From contig CAZEDK010000025.1 of assembly GCA_964511025.1 (NCBI GenBank), forward strand, positions 1 through 29,052: a stretch of 29,052 nt of DNA, written 5' to 3'. The notes beneath the pieces were generated by a model, which searched no databases, was not told where the DNA came from, and was given only the letters and a program-made list of their open reading frames with translations. A program made the translations under genes and the position numbers. Every line of letters begins with the position of its first letter. Position 1 is the stretch's first letter. Origin of the DNA: CAZEDK01 sp964511025 (lineage in GTDB: Bacteria; Patescibacteriota; Gracilibacteria; UBA1369; GWF2-33-10). Shown piece after piece: positions 8,033 through 14,001 of this stretch.

Positions 8033-9559
8033 TTATTCTTCCATGCCTTCGCGAAGTAGGCTTCGAAATCTAAAATACTCACTTAATCTTAAGCCAGAAA
8101 ATCTTCCAACAAGAATGTCGCCGACAAGTGCCAACAGAACCAGCTCAGGAACGCCCATCAATAAATCTTCAAATGGCTGCCATGCTACAATTAAATAAGC
8201 AAATACAGCTATTGCAACCGTTTCAAGTGTACTGAGTAAAGCCGCCTTGAAACCAAATTCAGCTTGAGCTGAAGTGAATTTTTCTGAAATAGTTGACATT
8301 ACAAGCATTGGAAATATTGCTACAGATAAAGCAACAGGGCTTCCAAAATACAAAACCGTCCAAATAACGCCAAGAAAAGAAAGACTTATGATAGAAAGAA
8401 TTAATGCCACTCTTGGGATATACAAAATATCAATACCTCTAAAAATTCTTCTAATGATGTAGCTGATTGCTATAACAACAAAGAGTACTATAAGTCCAAA
8501 AAATAAACCTAATGTTAAAAAAGCTAACGATGTAAGAGCAGGAGCGTATACTCCAAAAGTTGAAAGACCTATAACTTGTCTTGCGAATGCAATAATAAAT
8601 GCGATGAATGGAAATGCTAAAATGAGATAAATAGTGCTTGCAGGCAATCCATTAAAGATAAAATAAGTTGTAAGTTTCGAAAGCAATAATAGTTTGGATG
8701 GACCACTGTTTTGATCTACGACATGGAATTCTATAGCTCTTTTTGTTAATTCGTTAAGTATTGGCGTTATGTCATTTGCTTCAAAAATAGGATTAATCGC
8801 TTCTTTTCGTGTCAATAAAATGAAATCAGGTTTTAAGACTTCAAATGATTGTTGTGCAAGTTTTGCATCCAAATTTATATTAATATCTGTAATTTTTATT
8901 AAGAGCTTATTGCTGAAACTAAATTTATCTTCTGATGCTAAATTTGACCAATATCTAGTAAACGCATGTATTCCAATAGATGACTCTGTGTAAAACATAA
9001 TTATATCAGCACTGTGCAATAAATCAGCTTTTGTGGCTATTTTTTGTAAGAGCTGTTCTTCGGTTAAAAAATTGCTTTCCTGGTCAGATGACGCAATTAA
9101 TGTGAGCCATACTCCGTTTAAATTAGCTTGCTTCTCAAGTGCATCCAATTCAGAGGCTTTGTCTGTTATAAGTATTGCGTGTTTGTCAAATATGAATATT
9201 TCTTTTTCTATATTTTCTTTTTTATTATCTTGAATAATCGTTAGTGTGATTTTGTATTTGCCACTTTTGCTAAATTCGTGTATTATCTCTGACCCTATCT
9301 CTTCTTCTGTACCGTCTCCAAAATTCCATTTAAAAAGTGCTAATGAGTTGACATTGTTTAGTGTGATTGACTTGGAGGCATCAAAAATTGCTTTTTGGTT
9401 GATCTTGATAAAATCTTCAGAAGATATGATTGGCTCGATCTCATTTATAATTTCTATTTGCCCAAAATTATCCTCTTGAGCAGCATTGCTAATATTTATA
9501 TTGAAAAATGTAAACGATAATACTATGGCGATTAATATATATTTCATTATATATTTCAT
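8033..9559 (-). CDS. Secreted PKD domain fused to 7TM_transglut-type membrane domain
   Basis: The 508-residue protein has a signal peptide (about 1-26, likely cut after SNA), a PKD domain (about 45-125, core WNFGDGT at 78-84), an extracytoplasmic region of unclear fold (about 125-285), then seven or so hydrophobic helices (about 300-490). The membrane part has FARQVIGLSTFGVYAPALTS, FPMLVMSTISEKF and LVGRFSGLRLSEYFRFR. These match the 7-helix domain that elsewhere follows an inactive transglutaminase domain and neighbours ATP-grasp glutamate ligases. Here I do not recognise the transglutaminase part; a PKD domain sits at the front instead. The partner ligase/peptidase gene follows 24 bp downstream. 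A 12-bp tandem duplication gives two possible ATG starts (9559 and 9547), both reading MKYI. The C-terminus ends in Glu-Glu. Confidence 0.82.
   Translation of the reverse strand: MKYIMKYILIAIVLSFTFFNINISNAAQEDNFGQIEIINEIEPIISSEDFIKINQKAIFDASKSITLNNVNSLALFKWNFGDGTEEEIGSEIIHEFSKSGKYKITLTIIQDNKKENIEKEIFIFDKHAILITDKASELDALEKQANLNGVWLTLIASSDQESNFLTEEQLLQKIATKADLLHSADIIMFYTESSIGIHAFTRYWSNLASEDKFSFSNKLLIKITDININLDAKLAQQSFEVLKPDFILLTRKEAINPIFEANDITPILNELTKRAIEFHVVDQNSGPSKLLLLSKLTTYFIFNGLPASTIYLILAFPFIAFIIAFARQVIGLSTFGVYAPALTSLAFLTLGLFFGLIVLFVVIAISYIIRRIFRGIDILYIPRVALILSIISLSFLGVIWTVLYFGSPVALSVAIFPMLVMSTISEKFTSAQAEFGFKAALLSTLETVAIAVFAYLIVAWQPFEDLLMGVPELVLLALVGDILVGRFSGLRLSEYFRFRSLLREGMEE
9536..9559 (-). 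repeat. Perfect 12-bp tandem repeat over the start codon of the PKD-7TM gene
   Basis: The plus-strand unit TATATATTTCAT occurs twice without a gap (9536-9547 and 9548-9559). Read on the minus strand, each copy supplies an ATG and the codons for MKYI, so the start is duplicated. This is probably replication slippage. Confidence 0.9.
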
Positions 9560-9603
9560 TGAAAAAAGTTTCTAATTACTCAGCCTTTATATTATCAAAG
9601 ATA

Positions 9604-9780
9604 TTACAATGCGCAATATTCTTCTGCAATATCTGGGAATGCCAACTGTCTATATAGCTCTCTTATCCTATTTATTTCATCCATAGATACATTGTCAGGA
9701 TGAGTTTCGAATGGATGAGCAGTGTTCAGAGCTATACGTTGTAAATAATCTGCATCATAATAATGTCTGACGTTTATTAA
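9604..9780 (-). pseudogene. 3' remnant of an unidentified gene
   Basis: A minus-strand frame without a start codon ends at TAA (9604-9606). It reads like real protein: HYYDADYLQRIALNTAHPFE (encoded up to about 9766), then MDEINRIRELYRQLAFPD and EEYCAL at the end. Codon use and amino acid mix are those of a coding region. Upstream in this frame there is no ATG, GTG or TTG before a TAA at about 9820, and the opposite-strand 185-residue gene begins at 9796. It is most easily read as the tail of a gene whose front was lost. I do not recognise the family. Confidence 0.5.
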
Positions 9781-9795
9781 ATAATTTTTATTTTT

Positions 9796-10353
9796 ATGAA
9801 AAATAATATTGCTTTAGCCTTAGCATGCTCTACTCAGCTTGCGTGTGTAGATTGTATTGATTTGAAAAATACAAATACATCAGAAATAATGGATCCCATT
9901 GAGCAGTATGTAGGAGTTGATCCTGAATCATTGAATGATGGATTGTGTGAAGTGATAGAGCGTTTAAGATCAGCCCTGCCTTTAGACGTTCTAGCTGGTT
10001 CTGGTAACCCTATTATCACTGCTAAGGATATGCCTGGTGTTGACGCTATTACCTTTCGTAATATTTTAGCGCAACCAGATCTCACTTATAGGACGGGAGA
10101 TACAGAAAATAGAATCATAAAGGAATGTAACAATGGTATATGTACTTATACGATGAGTCTAATATGGCCGGATGCAGAATATTACAGTGATTGGACTTTA
10201 TCCGTTGCTTGTAATCCTAATCAAGAGGCTCAAGTAACACTTCATGTTGTGTATGAAAAGATATTAAATAATAAAGATAATGATAATGATTGTTTTATTC
10301 TAGAATCAAAAGTATATCCAATGTCTGTACCTGACATACAGTGTCAGTTCTAA
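9796..10353 (+). CDS. Hypothetical Cys-rich protein, 3' end formed by an insertion sequence
   Basis: I do not recognise this 185-residue protein. It starts MKNNIALALACSTQLACVDC, a short, weakly hydrophobic stretch that might be a signal peptide, although the lipobox is poor. It has nine cysteines (including C11, C17, C20, C51 and a CNNGIC pair), suggesting disulfides in an exported protein. Strand-rich parts such as YTMSLIWPDAEYY and AQVTLHVVYEKI suggest a beta fold. Its stop (10351-10353) and last codons lie inside the left inverted repeat of the neighbouring insertion sequence, so the original C-terminus may be missing. It sits in the accessory patch between the PKD-7TM gene and the IS. Coding status is likely, function unknown. 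Confidence 0.55.
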   Translation: MKNNIALALACSTQLACVDCIDLKNTNTSEIMDPIEQYVGVDPESLNDGLCEVIERLRSALPLDVLAGSGNPIITAKDMPGVDAITFRNILAQPDLTYRTGDTENRIIKECNNGICTYTMSLIWPDAEYYSDWTLSVACNPNQEAQVTLHVVYEKILNNKDNDNDCFILESKVYPMSVPDIQCQF

Positions 10354-10376
10354 GGGCTTAAGTAAAATTAACATCC
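10344..10376 (+). repeat. Left terminal inverted repeat of the IS
   Basis: Begins TCAGTTCTAAGGGCTTAAGT and ends ACATCC. It pairs with 11628-11660 (27 of 33 positions). It contains the stop codon of the upstream 185-residue gene and, on the other strand, touches the transposase stop. Confidence 0.75.
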
Positions 10377-11596
10377 TATAGAGCAGGTGAAATAACATAA
10401 TTCCATTCACCATGAAAGGTATCTTTTAATAAATTAATTTTAGCAAGTTCTTTGTCTGAAATTTTGATACCTTTTTCATAGTGTTTTGTGTCAAGTCTAG
10501 CTTTTATTTGAAGACCTGTTTTGGTTTTAGTATTAGCAATTAAATTAACAATAGTAGCAGTATCAATAAGTGGTTTCCCTCTCCAGTTTTTTGAAATAAA
10601 AGAAAACATTCGATGTTCAATTTTATTCCATTTACTCGTTCCGGGTGGGAAATGTGAAACGTGGACTTTTAAATTAAATTCATTAGCAAATTTTTGTAAT
10701 TCTATTTTCCAAAGCCTTACTCTGCTTCCATTACTTCCTCCTCCGTCAGCATTTATATATATTTCTTTTGCTTTTGGATAAGTTTTCAAACCCATCTCAT
10801 TCCACCAGCTTTTTATAGAATTTACTGCAAATTCTGCTGTATCGGAACTGATGCCAACACTAACCCAACCATTATTTTTTAAAATATCATATATGCCATA
10901 AGGAGAAGCTTTCCCTTTTTCTTTATCAATAAAATCGTAAACATTTACTTCTAAAGGGTTTTTCTTTTTGAAATATTCTTTTCCGTTATTTTTAAAATTA
11001 CCAATATTTTCTTTTTTCTTCGTATCTACTGAAATAACAGGATTTTTATTCTTTTGAAAAATTTTTACTTTTTCATTTATGAAATTGAACTGCTTGTCTC
11101 TATCAATATGATCTCCACCTTCTTGTGTTTTTCTATTTGCTTGAAGAGAATAACCTAATTTATCCACTAAATTATAGACACTTTTTTGACAAATTTTATG
11201 ATTTTTGTCGTTTAAGATTTTAGTTAAATTATATGAACTTTTGCTAGTCCATAATAATGGAGACATTGGATCTCCTCGTGTTGATGATTCTAGCAAATCA
11301 TTTAAATCAGATTCTAAATTTTTTTGTATTTTAATTAAAGTTTTTCTCCCACCACCTTTTTGACGTATTTTTTGTCTATTAATTTTGTTTTTATTTTCTG
11401 ATTCTATAATCCCTTTTTTTATTGTCTTACAATCCAACCCCGTTGCTTTATGCAGTATTGTTTGTCCACCTTTTCCTAAAATCTTAGTCTCGCTGGCAGC
11501 CCAAATCCTTCGACTCCTTTCATTCAAATATGGATTAACTATTTCATATTTCTGTCGAATTATTCCTATCACCAATTTTTGATTTTCTTTTATCAC
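10376..11596 (-). CDS. ISAzo13-family DDE transposase
   Basis: This enzyme cuts and joins the ends of the insertion sequence. The 406-residue protein starts with a region typical of the family (YLNERSRRIWAASE, about 23-36) and a helix-turn-helix-like part (about 43-66). Its DDE catalytic core has SVDTKKKENIGNFKNNG with Asp191, NADGGGSNG with Asp284, and FPPGTSKWNKIEHRMFSFI with Glu327. The segments PYGIYDILKNNGWVSVG and FAVNSIKSWW are also characteristic. No stop or frameshift breaks the frame, and all three acidic residues are present. The start is GTG at 11596; the ATG at 11600 is out of frame. The TAG stop lies at the edge of the left inverted repeat. Confidence 0.93.
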   Translation of the reverse strand: MIKENQKLVIGIIRQKYEIVNPYLNERSRRIWAASETKILGKGGQTILHKATGLDCKTIKKGIIESENKNKINRQKIRQKGGGRKTLIKIQKNLESDLNDLLESSTRGDPMSPLLWTSKSSYNLTKILNDKNHKICQKSVYNLVDKLGYSLQANRKTQEGGDHIDRDKQFNFINEKVKIFQKNKNPVISVDTKKKENIGNFKNNGKEYFKKKNPLEVNVYDFIDKEKGKASPYGIYDILKNNGWVSVGISSDTAEFAVNSIKSWWNEMGLKTYPKAKEIYINADGGGSNGSRVRLWKIELQKFANEFNLKVHVSHFPPGTSKWNKIEHRMFSFISKNWRGKPLIDTATIVNLIANTKTKTGLQIKARLDTKHYEKGIKISDKELAKINLLKDTFHGEWNYVISPAL

Positions 11597-11627
11597 TCAT
11601 TTATCTTACCATATCAATTCTAATTTG

Positions 11628-11660
11628 GGAAGTTATTTTTACTTAAACACTTAGCAATGA
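11628..11660 (-). repeat. Right terminal inverted repeat of the IS
   Basis: The plus strand reads GGAAGTTATTTTTACTTAAA and onward to 11660. Its reverse complement matches the left end at 27 of 33 positions. It lies 32 bp upstream of the transposase start, as expected for the transposase-proximal end. Confidence 0.75.
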
Positions 11661-11710
11661 GAGCTTGTAACTGGCTCACCGCTTTTGTAACTTAATTAAC
11701 TTTATTGTTT

Positions 11711-11859
11711 GTCATCCTCGCGCCCGCCTGAATGTACTCGGGCAGGAAGGCGGGGATCCAGGAATTGCTAATTATGTTGCGATAGCCTTGATACATTATT
11801 TCAAGCTGAAATACAAACAAGTTTAGCTTACTGGATCCCAGATCGAAGTCTGGGATGAC
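11711..11859. repeat. 149-bp MITE-like palindromic element
   Basis: The outer ends are inverted copies: GTCATCC at 11711-11717 and GGATGAC at 11853-11859, with TTTGTCATCC shared if flanking T's are included. Each end folds on itself. The left end has CCCGCCT paired with AGGCGGG and the inner GGATCCAG. The right end has CTGGATCC and the hairpin CCCAGA-TCGAAG-TCTGGG. It has no coding capacity and is far richer in G+C than its surroundings. Repeats with GTCATCCCAGA ends are widespread in some bacteria. With the neighbouring IS end it fills the gene-free stretch 11661-11954 apart from a promoter. Confidence 0.7.
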
Positions 11860-11889
11860 AAATAGCCGTGAGCAATTACTTAGCTTTGT

Positions 11890-11918
11890 TTGGAAAAGAT
11901 TGGTTTTTATGCTAAAAT
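11890..11918 (+). promoter_or_regulatory. Promoter for the 660-residue membrane protein
   Basis: A -35 box TTGGAA (11890-11895), a 17-nt spacer and a -10 box TAAAAT (11913-11918) preceded by TGC (extended -10) lie 36 bp before the ATG at 11955. No convincing Shine-Dalgarno follows. Confidence 0.55.
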
Positions 11919-11954
11919 ATATAGAATTTATTCGTAGTTATATTGAATTAATTT

Positions 11955-13937
11955 ATGCCTTCAATCAAAAAAGATCCAAAAACACGTCGCTCACCTAGAA
12001 CGACCTCTAGATCGTCAAAGAATGCAGTTGTGAAAGTTAAAAAAACGAATAAAATCATAGCTTTAGAAAAGCTCATTGTTAATTCTGATGAAGCTCAAAG
12101 TTCTGTAGCAGGAGAAATTGGTCAGCCGCCAGTACATGCAGAGCCTCTTGTTCAAGTTGCTCAGTCGCCAATTCAGCCATCGGCAAATATTCCAACTCAA
12201 ACTCCTACAGCAAATTTAGCACCTGCAGTGAACCCGATACCTGCTTCCGGACAAGCTAATTTGCCATCTTGGTTACAGCCACAAAAGCCTGTACAGCCAG
12301 TTGCTCAGGTGCAAGCTCAACCACAAGTAAATGCAGAGCCTCTTGTTCAAGTTGCTCAGTCGCCAATTCAGCCATCGGCAAATATTCCAACTCAAACTCC
12401 TACAGCAAATTTAGCACCTGCAGTGAACCCGATACCTGCTTCCGGACAAGCTAATTTGCCATCTTGGTTACAGCCACAAAAGCCTCTACAGCCTATTTCT
12501 CAGCCAATCGTCCAACCACAAAGCAATTTACAAGCGCCTGTGCAGCCTATTTCTCAGCCGCCAGTGCAAGCACCAGCAAATTTACAAGCACCTGTGCAGC
12601 CTATTGCTCAGTCACCAGTTCAGCCGGCAATGCCAAGTGCAGCGCCAGTCCAACCGCCTCAGCCACAAAAGCCTATGACGCTTGCAGATTTGGCAAAACA
12701 AACGCCAATTTTTGCTATGGATGATTTAGATTATAGTAGACAAAAACGCAAAGAAATGAGAGAAAAGAAAAGATTGGAAGAAAAAAAGAAAGAGGAAGAA
12801 GAGCTAAAAAAACAAGAAGAAATCGAGAAAGGACAAGCATCAATTGCGCAAGAACCATTCAAAATAGGCGTATCTGATGAAGTGAAAGAATCAGAAAAAC
12901 AAGAAATACATGAAGCAACGATTGTAAACGCAGAAATAGTTGAGAATTCTGAAAATAATAACACTGCACAAGATGAATCTGAAGAAGAATCTGTTTCAAT
13001 TTTTACTGAAATAAAAGAAAAATTCAAAGAAATTTTAAAAGAGTCTACTATTACAAAAAGACAAATTTTTGGAGCTATTGGAATTGTGATTCTCTTAATA
13101 TTTTTTATTATTTTGATAACAATAGGTGTAAAATGGATTTTCTCTGGGGTTAATGATGAAATCACGCAGTTAGAAAATACTGATGTGCAAACTGAAGTTC
13201 AGCAAGAATATCAGCCTGAAATTAATAGTAATACTGCGGTAAATAATACGCCAACAACTCTAGTAGACGTCAAAATACCAGAAAATGTTTTTGTTGATGC
13301 GAGTTTATATGTCGGTATTATGACTGGCGATTTTGAATTTATTGAGAAAGATAAGGTGGTACTTGACCAATCTTTGCAGACAGGGGTTGTGACAGCTTAT
13401 TCTAGTGGATTAGAAGATATTTCGCTTATGCCAAAATCAATTAATCATTTGAAAAAGATGAAAGCTCAATTTCAAATTGAATTGAGGACGTATATTGCAG
13501 AAAGTAGTGATCCAAATGCCGCAATATCAAAATATGTTTCCGATATGCAGTTACTGTTAATTGAAGCTGAAAATATTTTGGCTAAAATTCAATCTATGAG
13601 ATCAGAGAAAAAAATTGAATATGAAACAGTAACTGTTGAAAAATCCAAAGCGGAAGGATTATACTTTGCAAGTATAGAAAATCAAGACGGCTTTGAGGCG
13701 GAAAATACTTTAAAGCTATTCATAGAGGCCTCACAAAAACAAATCGCCCTCAAGGCTCAATATAAAGCTTGGGGTAGTATAGAACAGTATTATCAAAGAT
13801 ATATAAAAGCCTTTAATGTTAGACTTCAAGATATTGAATATAACAAAGATGCTTTGATAAAGGGCGTGCAGGTTTATGATCTGGAAAATTCTAAGGGCTT
13901 GGATCTAATTATAGAAGTACCAAGTGAAGGATTGTGA
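11955..13937 (+). CDS. Pro/Gln-rich single-pass membrane protein, unknown function
   Basis: I do not recognise a family for this 660-residue protein. Layout: basic N-terminus (1-35), a long low-complexity Pro/Gln/Ala region (about 50-240) made of repeats such as VQPISQPPVQAPANLQAP, a short TLADLAKQTP segment, a highly charged Lys/Glu coiled coil (about 258-285), an acidic linker, one transmembrane helix (about 371-395), and a roughly 260-residue C-terminal domain with coiled-coil-like helices (about 490-580). Positive charges before the helix put the N-terminal part in the cytoplasm and the C-terminal domain outside. A perfect 155-bp block is duplicated at a 195-bp spacing. It uses the only TGA stop seen in the window; seven codons later TAA follows in frame. 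It precedes the RelA/SpoT gene by 64 bp but has its own promoter. Confidence 0.8.
   Translation: MPSIKKDPKTRRSPRTTSRSSKNAVVKVKKTNKIIALEKLIVNSDEAQSSVAGEIGQPPVHAEPLVQVAQSPIQPSANIPTQTPTANLAPAVNPIPASGQANLPSWLQPQKPVQPVAQVQAQPQVNAEPLVQVAQSPIQPSANIPTQTPTANLAPAVNPIPASGQANLPSWLQPQKPLQPISQPIVQPQSNLQAPVQPISQPPVQAPANLQAPVQPIAQSPVQPAMPSAAPVQPPQPQKPMTLADLAKQTPIFAMDDLDYSRQKRKEMREKKRLEEKKKEEEELKKQEEIEKGQASIAQEPFKIGVSDEVKESEKQEIHEATIVNAEIVENSENNNTAQDESEEESVSIFTEIKEKFKEILKESTITKRQIFGAIGIVILLIFFIILITIGVKWIFSGVNDEITQLENTDVQTEVQQEYQPEINSNTAVNNTPTTLVDVKIPENVFVDASLYVGIMTGDFEFIEKDKVVLDQSLQTGVVTAYSSGLEDISLMPKSINHLKKMKAQFQIELRTYIAESSDPNAAISKYVSDMQLLLIEAENILAKIQSMRSEKKIEYETVTVEKSKAEGLYFASIENQDGFEAENTLKLFIEASQKQIALKAQYKAWGSIEQYYQRYIKAFNVRLQDIEYNKDALIKGVQVYDLENSKGLDLIIEVPSEGL
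12136..12485 (+). repeat. Tandem duplication, 195-bp period, inside the Pro-rich gene
   Basis: Positions 12136-12290 and 12331-12485 appear identical over 155 bp; the remaining 40 bp of each unit differ. The period of 195 bp keeps frame and adds 65 residues. The identity at DNA level points to a recent event or gene conversion. It is a coding repeat, not a CRISPR array. Confidence 0.9.
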
Positions 13938-13956
13938 TCCATTATATCACAATTTT
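13931..13956 (+). terminator. Possible weak terminator after the Pro-rich gene
   Basis: ATTGTGAT (13931-13938) and ATCACAAT (13946-13953) form a perfect 8-bp stem around CCATTAT, followed by TTTT (13953-13956). The stem includes the TGA stop codon. It is AT-rich and the T-run is short, so it would end transcription only weakly. Confidence 0.4.
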
Positions 13957-14001
13957 AATAAACTATCGTCAACTTATTTAGGTTTTTCTTAGAAGAGATT
14001 A

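Larger units (their letters stand above)
10344..11660 (-). mobile_element. ISAzo13-type insertion sequence
   Basis: A single transposase gene is bracketed by inverted ends. Comparing 10344-10376 with the reverse complement of 11628-11660 gives 27 matches in 33 positions, including a shared core TTAAGTAAAA and TAAC. The element is therefore about 1.3 kb. No clear target duplication is visible next to these ends, so the exact borders may be off by a few bases. The transposase looks intact, so the copy may be active or recently arrived. It lies among other broken or repeated DNA. Confidence 0.8.

Noticed and set aside
12136..12485. Direct repeats that could suggest a CRISPR array
   Set aside because: Only two copies of a 155-bp block, within an open reading frame and at a multiple of three; it is a coding duplication.
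12731..13165. Minus-strand open frame of 144 codons inside the Pro-rich gene
   Set aside because: Ser/Phe/Ile-rich complement of the Lys/Glu coiled coil and transmembrane part; no motif and no leader.
13935..13958. UGA read as an amino acid (Gracilibacteria-type code)
   Set aside because: Long genes such as dnaE have no in-frame TGA at all; if UGA were sense, many would be expected. Only avoidance of TGA is supported.
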